NCBI RefSeq assembly: GCF_038396675.1
Contig: NC_088920.1
Coordinates: forward strand, 22,192,001-22,256,000
DNA length: 64,000 bases
From: Hydra vulgaris
Taxonomy: Eukaryota; Cnidaria; Hydrozoa; Anthoathecata; Hydridae
Direction of reading: 5' to 3'
The position numbers and the translations under genes are program-made. Below, in pieces: positions 38,348-49,108 of the stretch; within the stretch, counting starts at the first letter, position 1; each line of letters starts with the position of its first letter. Under the pieces are notes generated by a model. The model saw only the letters and a list, made by a program, of their open reading frames with translations, was not told the origin of the DNA and did not search any database.

Positions 38348-38644
38348 TTACATTCTGACTAAAGATTCTAGTTTGCCAACATAAAAAGATGTATGGTATA
38401 TCGAGTAGAGGGTATAGTTTTCCTCTATGCACACACATGTATGGGCGCCCTCAGAATTTTTTGACGTTCCAGATAGGACACTTTCACACATCGTGCAAAC
38501 TCCTAACTTAAGTTTGTTTATACCTATGCCAAATGAGGAGGCCTTGCAAAATATCGGGATGGCGGAAGCCTGTGAATAAAAAGCCTTAAAATGCTTACCC
38601 TCCCGACCCCCAAAATAAGAGGGATGTAAATTTTGCATGGTCAT
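38348..38644 (-). other. Conserved 98-codon frame in MITE family
   Basis: Minus-strand frame with KLGVCTMCESVLSGTSKNSEGAHTCVCIE. The copy at 63014-63220 has FGVCTMCESVQFGISKNPAGAHACVCIE open in the equivalent frame. Cys spacing C-x2-C ... C-x-C is shared, but both are short and the DNA between copies is similar throughout, so coding status is undecided. Confidence 0.3.
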
Positions 38645-38775
38645 AACTTTTTTGTAATTTACAATATTTTTCTACAAAAATTATAATCTGTCAATAAATT
38701 TAAATTTAGTTTTAGATGTTAAATTTAAAAATTTTGCTACATATTTCCCTCACGTTTGGGCAGGGAAGGGGGGAG

Positions 38776-38837
38776 GCAAACTGCATCAATTACGGCCCTG
38801 AGTAAGACCTGAGGGCCGTAATTGATGCGACGGAGTC
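38776..38837. repeat. 17-bp inverted repeat (abutting element ends)
   Basis: 'gcatcaattacggccct' and its exact inverse 'agggccgtaattgatgc' are separated by 12 bp. They look like two TIR ends facing each other inside the MITE. Confidence 0.85.
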
Positions 38838-39099
38838 ACCCCTAAAAAAAACGTGTCAATGGCGTCTCAAAATCTTCCAAATTTGACCGCTAGGTTTTGC
38901 TAAAATAAAAAGCTTCTTTAATTAGCAAAAGGGCACAAAATTTGCTGTTGCCCTCTCCCACTGGGTTTTACCCTTTGTTTTCAATATTACTGATCTCACC
39001 TTAGACTCGTTTTTTACTTACTAAAGAGGGGTGCCTGAAAAAAACGTCCACCCTAAGTATAGTTTATTTACATTTGATTCGTTATTAAAACAAAAAAAG

Positions 39100-39190
39100 T
39101 TTTACATGGATTTCACCAGGAATCGAACCTGGATCTCCGATGATTATTACCGTCGCATTAACCTCTTGCCTTAATACGCTCTTATTATTA
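39100..39190 (-). repeat. tRNA-like sequence (SINE head or pseudo-tRNA)
   Basis: Minus strand: GAGGTTAATGCGACGG (D-arm/A-box-like), an anticodon-like stem-loop with an 8-nt loop, then ATCCAGGTTCGATTCCTGG, an excellent T-arm and B box. The acceptor stem is not convincing, so a functional tRNA gene is unlikely. Confidence 0.55.
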
Positions 39191-40203
39191 CAAAATTTTA
39201 AATTTATTTAAATTATTATTTGCATATATACTCAAAGACGTTTTAAAAATGCGCAAACAAAGAGCTTTGGGGTCGTATAAAGTATCTAAGGTACCCTCCG
39301 TCTTTTTTTTTTTTAATTAAACTTTTTTATTAGGAAAAAAAAAATAAAAGAGGGATGGAGGGGATATTTGAGGGGGGGGGGAGGGTATTTGAGAAACGTA
39401 CGTACTTTTAAGGTGGGGTGGGGACATAAAAGTACGCATGGCAACAGGGGGAGGGGGGGTGTCAAATTTCAAAATTTTTGGCGTACGTACTTTATGGACG
39501 ACCCCTAAGTAGAAGATTCCAATAGGTGTTAAAATTTATTTAGGTTTAATATGCATTTTTTCTTTTTCACTATTGAAAAAAAAAACATTTTTCTTTTTCA
39601 ATAGTGAAAAAGAAAAATGTTTTTTACTTTCATTTTATTGATGAATATGTACGCAAGTTTTAAACAATAATTAATCATGGGCAATGATCGTCATTTGGAG
39701 TTTTGATGTCATTTCAATATCTTTTTAATATTATAAATTTACTACATAACAATCTTCAAATAATACGGTAATGAAAGATTTCTGGTTTTATGAAATCAAG
39801 TAAATTTAGGCAAAATCATAGACACCAAATAGACAAAAAATTATGCTTTGTAGACTTATGAAGTGAAAATTATTTTTTAACTGAGCAATCTTAGGACACC
39901 ATCAAAAATTTGATAGACACAACAAGAACAAAAAATTAAACATTTGTTGTGTCCATTACAACATACAGAATTGTCTATGTCTGTGTTGTAAGTCTATCCA
40001 TAGACTAGTCTGGTTACTAATTGTAACCGTTTGTTAGTAAATCAATTTTTAATTATAACAATTGTAGAAATTTTAATTGAAATCACGTTACATAATAGTT
40101 TTAAATTACTATTCTCAAAATCATTCTTAAAATGAATTAACATTTAAGTAAAGCAACCCAAACCAATAGTTTCATCAAAAGTTTCTCAGTGCTAAATTTT
40201 ACA

Positions 40204-40820
40204 ATGGAAAATAATCGATAAAAAACTGGTTTATGGAATCATTTTACCGTTACAGGTAGTGATTTCAAACACGGAACTTGCAATATCTGCAATTTGAAAG
40301 TATCTCGTGGATCGCACGATCCAAAACTTCAATCACTTAGCGGACTTTCATCACATTTAAGAAGTCGTTTACTCTAAAAAATCTCCTAACTGAAAAAGCA
40401 ATACTCACAACTACCGGCAGTCCTGAAAATATACGAACTTCAGATCAAGTTAAGCCTATTACAATTAAAAAAAAAAATTACCCTTATTTTGACACCAGAA
40501 CAAAACAACAGAGGGCTGAAATGTTGCAATTTGCAATGCCTGGTTGGGTTGACAAAATCTCAAAAATTGATTCAAACTCGAAGAAGGTCTGAAGTTTCAT
40601 AGATTTATATTAGAAAACAACATTAAAAGCGAAGTTTGGTTTGGCAAAAGTAGCAAAGAGATTCCTACGACCTCGACCAACATCTACCGAAGTAAAAAGG
40701 TTGTTTTTAACTGCTGGAGACATTCTTTCAAATGAAAGAAACAGACTTTTGCCAGAAAACATGAAAAAAAATGTATTCCGAAGAGAAAATACTTCAATTA
40801 TTACCTTTAATTATTGAAAT
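40204..40820 (+). pseudogene. BED-finger hAT transposase, internally deleted
   Basis: ATG at 40204 (MENNR, then a stop codon) leads into a BED zinc finger: LWNHFTVTGSDFKHGTCNIC NLKVSRGS...LSSHLRSRL in 40231-40375, with the C-x2-C pair. After shifted, largely non-catalytic sequence, 40625-40815 encodes the hAT dimerisation region (LAKVAKRFLRPRPTSTEVKR, LFLTAGDILSNERNRLLPEN). The catalytic middle is absent. The 617 bp remaining would be about one third of a normal hAT gene. Lies just inside the right end of the TAGTG element. Confidence 0.82.
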
Positions 40821-41119
40821 TATAGTTTTTATCAAACTATGTTTCATGGTGATTGCTTAGATATATGTAAAATAACTTTTTTTGCTTTAATTCGGTGATC
40901 ATAAAAGGAATTCAGGAATTTTAAACACTCTTTTTCAAATTTCGGCCGAAATTTTGGTTTCGGTTTCGGCCGAAAATTCGGTTTCGGTTTCGGCTACGGC
41001 TTTACTGAACCGAAATTTCGGTACTTTCGGTTTCGGCTCAAATTTCGGTTTCGGTCGATCACTACTTAACGGTCTTTTCACAGAGCACCGCGGAGGAACA
41101 TTTAACTAGGAAGTTCAGG

Positions 41120-41225
41120 CCTTCTTCCTTACCGATAACGCGATTTATGATCAGACTTGCTTTAAACTCAGGATCTCTAGCTTCTAAAGTAAGCGCACTA
41201 ACCATTTCGCCACGGCCGCTATAAA
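41120..41225 (-). repeat. tRNA-derived SINE fragment
   Basis: Minus strand GGCCGTGGCGAAATGGTTAG has a strong A box. An anticodon-like loop TTTAGAA and a degenerate B box (GAGTTTAAAGC) follow. The translated motif GRGEMVSALTLEARDPEFK is the typical reading-through of such SINEs in invertebrate genomes. Confidence 0.6.
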
Positions 41226-41930
41226 TACATATAATAATATGTAAATACATCGTATACATCAAGTGTGATTTATTTAAATATTGTTAACACGTCATATATA
41301 AAAAATATTATAAATAAATCTTACAACAACTATCAAGTTGAAGAAAATTGTGAAACTTAGTTAAATTAGATTTATATAACTTTCATACTTTTTTGGTATT
41401 TTATAATTTGATTTTCTTTGTTGTTTTTTAATAATTATGTCGTGCTTTACTTGCATAACTTCCAAAATTAGTAAATTGGAAAAACATAAAAATTAAGTTA
41501 CCTTGGGTTTTCGCTTCTGCTCGATTTTCCAAAGAATTTTCCGGATTTTTTAATACATCGAAATTAATTTCATCGACGTTGATTAAAACATTATATTAAT
41601 TAAAACAAAAAATTAGTTAAAATATGATATAAAACAGTTAAAAATATATATTAACATACAGTTTAAATTACTTTAAATATATCTAATTATAAATATATAT
41701 TAGCATACACCCAAACAGTGTCATTGTAAACAGTGAGTAGGAACTTTTTTTTTGACTTTTTAATACAGAGTCTATAGGCCGGTCGAATAAAAATGAGCAA
41801 TTGCTTTTACTCAGTAATTGTTCAGCTTTACGTGAATAAAAAGTTAATTAAAATTGCTAAAGTTTTTATTCATATAAAGCTAACCAACTACTGAGTAAAA
41901 GTACTACTCATTATTTTTTTTATTTCTTTA
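41226..41930. other. No gene seen
   Basis: A+T-rich. 41800-41915 contains an inverted pair ('gagcaattgcttttactcagtaattg' region against 'aactactgagtaaaagtactactc'). Confidence 0.4.
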
Positions 41931-42057
41931 AGGTGAGTTCAAAGAAGAAGATCAAGATAAAAGGTTTGAAAGTTCATCTGAACCACGTAAAGAAGAAAAA
42001 GAAAAAGCTGAGCTTAAGCTAGGGTCAGAGAAAAGACACAAACCAATAAGTCAAGGT
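41931..42057 (+). other. Possible isolated exon
   Basis: An open stretch between a pyrimidine-rich 'tttctttaag' acceptor and a 'tcaag|gtaagt' donor encodes EFKEEDQDKRFESSSEPRKEEKEKAELKLG..., a charged segment. A second possible exon of the same kind is at about 47600-47775. No family recognised; both could be chance. Confidence 0.25.
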
Positions 42058-42064
42058 AAGTGAT

Positions 42065-42345
42065 TAGGGTTGTTTAAAAAACAAGTCACAAAATTAACTA
42101 TTTGAGCAAGAGATTGAGAAATACAGAAGTTATGAGTTTTTGTGCCAGCAGGGTCAGTGGTGTTAGAACCATTCCATTCATTTATTCATGTGTGATGAAC
42201 ATTAAAGTCACCAATAATAACAATATTTGCATAGGGGTAAAGAGAAAGGGCGTGGTCAATTTGATCAGAGATTACATCTATAAGAGTGTAGTCTTAAGAA
42301 GAGGGGCAACAATAAAGTACAAAGAGAAAGTTGATTTACACTTTA
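42065..42345 (-). pseudogene. LINE endonuclease fragment (CR1/Jockey-like)
   Basis: Minus strand reads DYTLIDVISDQIDHALSLYP, NIVIIGDFNVHHT, EWNGSNTTDPAGTKTHNFCI, SQSLAQIVNF, with one shift after HHT. GDFN is the metal/catalytic motif of AP-type endonucleases in LINE ORF2. Isolated scrap with no RT alongside. Confidence 0.7.
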
Positions 42346-42384
42346 AAACTACTGTACTTGTACTTTCTTTTCTTTCAGCTATAA

Positions 42385-42490
42385 AGGGTTTTGATTAATA
42401 GCTTTCCATATGATATATTATTAGCTATAAAGCTATTAATATATCATATAGAAAGCTAATAGTATATCATATAGAAACTATTAATATATT
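42385..42490. repeat. Imperfect palindrome / repeat cluster
   Basis: 'taatagctttccatatgatatatt' is followed by inverted and direct copies ('atatatcatatagaaagcta') three times over about 100 bp. Confidence 0.7.
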
Positions 42491-44125
42491 TATCCAAAAA
42501 AGGGCTCCGAGATCCTTCTTTTTATTTAGCATCCCTTGGATATCTGCTTTCTGGGACAAACGGTTCCTTTCGTATTTTGTTTAACAATACAAAAAGGACA
42601 ATAAAATAAAATAAGATGTTTTTTTTCCCATTTTAGTTTGAAAAAAAATCTTTTTATTTGACAAACATCAATTCATGAGTCAAAAAATAATGCATCTTTC
42701 GAATTTTTTACTGAAATATTTTAAAATGAAAAATTATATATTTTCTTACAAAATACTTAACCTTTTAAACATTCAAATGCACTTTTTCATCTTTTACATC
42801 TATATACAATCGTACAAAAAGAAAACCTGCAGCATCTTTTATTTTGACATTCCTGTAGAAAATATTTAAACCTTTTAAAAATTTTAAAAACTTGCAATCT
42901 TATAATCAATTTTTGCGTAAGTCATATTTTTTGATAGAATTAAAACCCACTATTAAAAGTCTAAAAAAAAAATTTGTTTTGTTCTATTTTTTGGAAGTTT
43001 CAACCATTATAAACAATAAAATAAATAACAATGGAAGAAAAATTTATAAGTTTGCCCTAACTTTGTTCCTTAAAAAGGGATGAACATCCAAAAGTTCCTT
43101 AGCAACGGCCTTAGTGACAGTTGGAACTTTTTTTATCCAGAACTAATATGCACTTTTTCTCCATATTTTTACTGTACCTTATTCAAGTTCTTTTCTATAC
43201 TATTAAGTTATTCCCGACCTAAATGACATTGATCAAAAGTACTAAAGTTAGACCATATTTGAATTTTTAGCTTTTTAATTTTTTTTTTTCCAATGCGTTT
43301 TTCTCTAATTAAAGATTTTTTATTTTCTAACAAAGATATCTTTGGTTTTGTTCAATTTTTTTTTTTGATATTTTTTACAGAGATAAAACTTAGTTAGATG
43401 AATGTGCTGAGTCAAAAATATATATACTACGGTATCCCATTCAAAATAAAATTTGGGTCAATGGGGCCATTTTCTAGGGATTTATACTAAATTGTAAAAT
43501 TCAGATAATTGAATAAAAATATCAGTTTTATTTTTAACTCAGCACACAGTTCATATAAGAAGCAAGGTTTTTGAAAAGCACACAGTTCATATAAGAAGCA
43601 AGGTTTTTGAAAAGTTTTACTTAATTTGAAAATCTCTGCAACTAGTTATTCTTGTTAGAAAATATGCTATTTTTGAGTTAACTATGCGCATAATTAATTA
43701 CGTAATATTAAAATTATAAATTTTGTGTATTTTTTTGTCTTATTTGATTCCAATGCAATTGAAATGTTTAAATATGGGGGGATAAAAGGGTTCATTTAAA
43801 TATTTTATTGAAATAGTGGGTAGCCACCTTAACCGAGTTTTTGATATTAAAGTCATCTACAAATATTATTTGAAAAAAATAAAATTGAAGTTTTACTTGG
43901 AAAAATTTTTATAACTTGTTTTTTTAAGACTTTCAAGCTAGTTAGATAAATGTTAATTCAAAATTTTTGTAAAATATTTAAGACTATTTGTAAAAATTTT
44001 ACTTTAAATGTCAAGTTCGTGTAAAAATAAAATTTCAAACGTTAATGAACGGCAATCGCTGACACAATGTTTCTTGTCAAAAATATAAAAAATTTCCAAA
44101 AATTTAAAAACATTTATTTATATAT
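42491..44125. other. No gene seen
   Basis: A+T-rich DNA. A 31-bp direct tandem pair ('cacacagttcatataagaagcaaggtttttgaaaag' type) lies at about 43540-43612. Small ORFs at 42675 and 42892 have no recognisable features. Confidence 0.4.
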
Positions 44126-44126
44126 A

Positions 44127-45360
44127 TACAGTATCGGACAAAACGAGTGCAACCAAATAATGCTAACTTAGTTTCTTTATATAAAAGTGCTGCATTTTTT
44201 CAATTTAGAAAAATAACTATGTAACTGTTTAGAGACAAAATTCTTCAAGTTTTATTCATCACAAAGTTCATTATTTGTACAAGAAAATTAATAAATTAAT
44301 CAAAAGTATTAAAAAAAGTTGATTTCCTTCTGGACAAAACAAGTGCAACTCGACAAAATGTTGACCAAGCTGTATTTCGCTATCAATATTTTGTGGCGAA
44401 TCCTTTGTTGTCGATCACAGCCTTGCATCTTCGAGGCATAGATTCGATCAGGTGATCAATGAAACTTTGTGGAATCGCTGCCCAGGCCTTTTGGATTTGT
44501 TCAGTTGATCCTTATTACGAACACCTTCACGATTAATTCTGCGGTTGACGATCTCCCACAGGTTCTTGATAGGGTTGAGATCCGGATATTGAGGTGACCA
44601 ATTCATCACCGATAGGTGGTTGTCTTGAAACCACTGGTTGACTACTTTTGCAGTGTGTTTCAAATCGTTGTCTTGCTAAAAAACCCATTTTATTGGCATA
44701 TTCCATTCAGCATAAGGTAACATAACATCTTTCAGGATATTTTTATACATAAAACGGTCCATTATTCCATCGTTTCGATGTATTGGACCTAGACCGTTAG
44801 CAGAAAAACACCCCCAGACCATTACATTGTCTCCGCCATGCTTCACGGTCTTATGGCAGTAACGTAAATTGAGGCGTTTTCCGGCCGATGTTGAACTTTG
44901 ATTCATCGCTGAACAGGACAGTTCGCCATTTCTGCACATTCCAGTCAATATGAGATGTAGCAAACAGGAGTCTTTTCTTCTGGTTTTTTAGTGAAACCAG
45001 CGGTGTCTTTGCAGGGCGTCGAGAAAACAATCCGGCTTCAACAGCATGTCGTCTGATTGTTCGGTCCGATACAGGCAGCTCTAATTGCTTTTGTATCTCG
45101 ACTGATGATATCCAGGGATCCTTCTTGATGGATCTGACGATCATAGAATCCTCTCTAGAAGTGGTGGAACGCGGTCTTCCACCTTTGTTATCTGCTGCCA
45201 ACTTCCCCGTAGAACGATATTTGGAACATAGTCTTGATACGGTCCATTTTTTCACGCGATATTTATCACAAATACTTTTTTGTGACATTCCACTTACGTA
45301 ATCACCAATAATTTTCTTTCTTAGTTCCAATCCAAGACTGTCGGGAGCCATAATAATAAA
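44127..45360 (-). mobile_element. Tc1-like transposon, one terminus missing
   Basis: The left end CAGTATCGGACAAAACGAG starts at 44129 after a TA, and an inner direct copy GGACAAAACAAGTGCAAC lies at 44332-44349 (outer copy 44136-44153): the IR/DR layout of some Tc1 elements. The opposite terminus is not found upstream of the gene start at 45351; a SINE-like sequence lies there instead. Confidence 0.8.
44383..45351 (-). pseudogene. Tc1 (DD34E) transposase, frame-broken
   Basis: Minus strand from ATG 45351 (MAPDSLGLELRKKIIGDYVSG). Paired helix-turn-helix region (YRVKKWTVSRLCSKY, GRPRSTT), first catalytic Asp in TVLFSDESKFN, then after a shift near 44890 VKHGGDNVMVWGCFSANG. An in-frame TAG follows at KWVF, then QDNDLKHTA (second Asp) and PQYPDLNPIKNLWE (catalytic Glu). 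After another shift it ends SMPRRCKAVIDNKGFATKY at 44383. About 322 codons, the normal Tc1 length, so it is complete but inactivated by two shifts and one stop. Confidence 0.92.
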
Positions 45361-45404
45361 AATAATAAAAATAAATAATCACGCTTCTCAAGGCTTACCG
45401 TGTT

Positions 45405-45605
45405 ACATTTTTTTTTGTTTGTTTTGTTATTTCACCTCCCCAAGGCCCAGAAGGCCACTACAGATGAGGAGGCTACTTAATTGTGGTCATAACCCTCTCT
45501 CAACTCTATAACTTCGAAACACGAACCTTGACGAACACGGCCGCCGCGCGGAGAAACAAGTTGAGCGCGGTACTACCAGGGACGTGGTGGGGATTGAACT
45601 TTACC
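45405..45605 (-). repeat. SINE-like sequence with tRNA-type B box
   Basis: Minus strand AAGTTCAATCCCCACCACG resembles a B box/T arm. It is followed by a G+C-rich body (GCGCGGCGGCCG) and a conserved-looking tail (GTAGTGGCCTTCTGGGCC, TTGGGGAGGTG). G+C content stands out strongly from the surroundings. Family not identified. Confidence 0.5.
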
Positions 45606-46480
45606 TTGTGATGATACAATAATGCTCTGTGGAACATAACGTCTTGGTTGGATGTGGACTGTATTGATGTAATGAAACACTTGTTGTATTTCACTTCTTG
45701 TATTGATGTTCTTCGATAAAACACTTTGATTAAACTCACTTCGATAAGTTGTCTTGATAATACTGACTGATTGACTTTCAGATACTGACTGAATTACATG
45801 TCGATTAGTTAATTGCAACTTCGCGAATCGAAACGCTGTTTTCGTGACAAACTTGTTATAAAAATAAATTAGAACTAATTTTTTGTATATTGCTAAAAGT
45901 TTAAAAAAATACCAGTATGGTTTTTTTTAACTTAAATATAAGTTAAAAAAAACCATGAATCTTATAATTATAACAGTGCAATTTTAATAAGTTTAAAGTA
46001 AGACGCAACATAATGTCAAAAAAATCTATATGTATTTTAATTGAGATTATATAAAGATTATATTTAAAAACATTTAGATTATATAAAGTTACATCACGTT
46101 TTATTTGATCAAGGTCTATTAATTTATAAATTTAGAAATTAGTCTTTATTAAATAGAACCCACAAGCAATCCAATCCAATTATTTTATCTAAACTTAATT
46201 TTTCTTTTCATTAACATGCCAAATAATTTCCGTTTTATATAAAATAGCCAAATTAGATTGCTAGTGGGTTTAATTTAAAAAAAACTACGTAAATCGTTAA
46301 TAAATCCGAAGACGGTATATTAAAACATTTTTATTACTCAAGTTTTCTTTGCAACATTTTTGATTAAAACTTAGATTTCAATGCGGTAGAAAAGCATTAT
46401 TTTTAGGTACATGAAACAATACACAATTGATGTATGAACACTCCATTTCGCCTGTACCTTATATTTATATCTGTAAATGG
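45606..46480. other. No gene seen; one hairpin
   Basis: 45620-45820 carries repeated 'cttgtattgatgt', 'actgactgattgact' type short motifs. A perfect hairpin 'atggttttttttaactt' with its inverse lies at about 45917-45956. The rest is A+T-rich. Confidence 0.45.
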
Positions 46481-46489
46481 CGTAAATAC

Positions 46490-46785
46490 GATTGGGGGGG
46501 GGGGGGGCCGGGGTCAATTATAAAAGAAAGAAGACACTAAACTAAAAAAAAGGTAGGTACGTTAAAAGCGTAGGTTCTTTTATTGAGGTGGAGGGTACTA
46601 AAAAAAAGCGTATATCAAAATTATAAAAGAATACACTAAACTAAAAAGAAGTTAGGTACGTTAGAAGAGTAGGTTCTTTTATTGGGGTGAAGGGTACTAA
46701 AAAAAAGCGTATATCAAAATGCGGGGGAGGGGAAGAAGGGTTGAAATAAAAGCGTAAGTTCTTAATGAACGACTCCTAATTAGAA
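46490..46785. repeat. ~105-bp tandem duplication in a MITE-like repeat
   Basis: After a G14-type run (46494-46507), a unit ('acactaaactaaaaa...taggtacgtta...gtaggttcttttattg...aaaaaaaagcgtatatcaaaat') occurs twice, about 46525-46620 and 46628-46722. The right edge 'gaacgactcc|taa' resembles the GGGGTCRTCC family ends. Confidence 0.7.
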
Positions 46786-46984
46786 ATACATTTATACATA
46801 TACAATTAGCAATGATAGTTAAAATTGTGCTTGAGTTCTTTGGCTTTTAAACTAGACATTAGGGGTGTTCAAAAATTTTTTTATTATAAAACGAAAATAC
46901 ACAAGAAACCAAATATGGAGCAAATATGAAAAAAATACGATTACAAAAAAAAATTCTAAAAAAATTGACATTTACCTTGTGCTC

Positions 46985-47395
46985 AAGCAGCAAAAAACCC
47001 CGGAAAAATGCGCTAAAATGTTTCCAAATTATTTGGCTTTGAGCGCAAGGTAAATCTCAATATTTTCTAAAAACAAAATTTCCTATGTGATAATGACCCA
47101 AATTTTTTTTAGATTGTTATGTATTCCGGTTTTTTTCATAAATATTGTTTCAGTTAAAAAAAAAAGATTTAGGAAAAAAATAACTATGGGCAAATACGCA
47201 ATAAAGTTTTGTTTTTTTGACTAAATTTTGCGAAACTTTATTTTATTTGAAACAACAAATACGAAAAAACCAGAATACACAATAATCTAAAAAAGAAATT
47301 GGACCATTATAATCAAATTAAAAATTTTTTTTTTACCTTGCGCTCAAAGTCAAATAATTTGGGGACAGTTTGGGCATTTTTCGAGGTGTTATGCC
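46985..47395. repeat. Foldback element, ~410 bp
   Basis: The left arm from 46985 (gcagcaaaaaaccccgg... ccaaattatttggctttgagcgcaagg) is answered by the right arm ending at 47395 (ccttgcgctcaaagtcaaataatttgg... gccgc). Inner parts ('taaagttttgt'/'aaactttattt') also pair. Confidence 0.75.
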
Positions 47396-48409
<1,014 letters not shown>

Positions 48410-48747
48410 ATCAAGTAAATACTTACCTGACTGGGAAGTTAAGTCGGATCATGAACACAATGTCATGAATCGGCTTCCCGGTCGGTATGACTTATCCAAC
48501 TATTGCACTTTCTAAGATCGTGTGCAATTCCTGTCCGCTTTCTCTATGCTATCTTTCTAACTCGACTTCTTCTATCTTTTACTCTAATGTATCTTCGTTC
48601 TTCTCAAACTCACTTTACTCTTGGACCGCAGAGCAGGTTATGACACTCCTTCGTGAGTTGAACTTGTCTTTGTGGACCTTGGTATTGTGGTCTCCACAAG
48701 GCAATTAGCTGGCGGAGAATAAACCACGATACCATCAAGTAAATACA
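48410..48747 (+). mobile_element. U1 snRNA-headed retroposon (SINEU-like)
   Basis: The insert 48423-48734 is flanked by ATCAAGTAAATAC at 48410-48422 and 48735-48747. The 5' part matches U1 snRNA landmarks in order: ATACTTACCTG (5' splice-site pairing sequence, overlapping the duplication), a stem GACTGGGAAG/CTTCCCGGTC, the stem-loop I motif GATCATGAA bound by U1-70K, and CTTATCC then TATTGCAC resembling the U1A-binding loop of stem II. After about 110 nt it departs from U1 into a pyrimidine-rich body ending without poly(A). snRNA-headed SINEs are known as SINEU in crocodilians; this resembles that organisation. Confidence 0.72.
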
Positions 48748-48763
48748 AAGTAAAAATACGGAT

Positions 48764-48823
48764 TCGCTTCTCGGCCTAATGGCTAAGATCAAGTGTAGTA
48801 TCTGTTCTTATCTTAGTTTAATT
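48764..48823 (+). ncRNA. U2 snRNA 5'-end-derived head
   Basis: About 60 nt colinear with U2 snRNA positions 1-60, covering stem I, the branch-point recognition region and the start of stem II. The remainder of U2 (stem II onward, Sm site, stems III-IV) is missing, so it is not a U2 gene. It probably entered the element by template switching or recruitment as an internal 5' module. Confidence 0.8.
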
Positions 48824-49108
48824 AGGCGAGCTAGTGATCCTAACTAGTATATAGAAGGTCTACTGGCCTTCTGAGTGTTTAGTGAGTATTACCTTGCGCC
48901 TTCCACGGGTTGCAAGGACGAGTTATATAAGAGTGTACTGGTTTATTTATTTAGTGTATTGAGTGACTGAGAGATTGTAGAGATCGTAGATCTCAGTGAG
49001 TTAAAGAGAGTGTGAGTTTAAAGAGGTTGATTAGACCTCATTAGAGGTCTACTGGCCTCAGAGCGTCCGAGTAGCTAAGAGTGTATTATATAGTTAGTAC
49101 TATTTACC

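Larger units (their letters stand above)
38186..39508. mobile_element. GGGGTCRTCC-family MITE with TAA duplication
   Basis: Element 38189-39505. Left GGGGTCATCCATAAAGTACG; right, reversed, GGGGTCGTCCATAAAGTACG. Flanked by TAA at 38186-38188 and 39506-39508. A 3-bp TAA/TTA duplication would fit PIF/Harbinger but the superfamily is unproven. Relatives: 62080-62203 and 62890-63405 (opposite orientation, right ends at 62200 and 63402 each followed by TTA). Confidence 0.8.
37555..40033 (+). mobile_element. Nested TIR element carrying a BED-type first exon
   Basis: Left 'gtaattagcaaccagac' (about 37560) is mirrored by 'gtctggttactaattgtaa' (about 40013-40031, inverted with few changes). Near 38030 an ATG opens MPSPVWDYFKKVEG and is followed at once by a GTAAGT donor, the usual first exon of BED-finger hAT transposases. 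The rest of that gene is missing, so this is likely a non-autonomous hAT relative. Confidence 0.5.
37368..41072 (+). mobile_element. hAT transposon (TAGTG ends) with nested insertions
   Basis: Element 37376-41064. The left end is TAGTGAACGGAAAC; the right end, reversed, is TAGTGATCGACCGAAAC, fitting the hAT terminal pattern YARNG. It is flanked by GTTAACGG (37368-37375) and CTTAACGG (41065-41072), an 8-bp duplication with one change. Subterminal regions are unusually dense in TTCGGCCGAAA/CCGAAACCGAAA motifs (37384-37500 and 40935-41055). Inside are a second TIR element (about 37555-40033), which holds a further MITE (38189-39505). The hAT's own gene remnant is at 40204-40820. Confidence 0.8.

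Noticed and set aside
39100..39190. Functional tRNA gene
   Set aside because: Excellent T arm but 8-nt anticodon loop and no good acceptor stem.
42675..43083. Small plus-strand ORFs
   Set aside because: Compositional Lys/Ile/Phe frames in A+T-rich DNA without features.
48421..48560. A functional U1 snRNA gene
   Set aside because: Similarity stops after stem II, no convincing Sm site or terminal stem, and target duplications flank it.
48764..48830. A functional U2 snRNA gene
   Set aside because: Only the first ~60 nt are present, with changes in stem I; the Sm site and 3' half are missing and the sequence lies between retrotransposon duplications.
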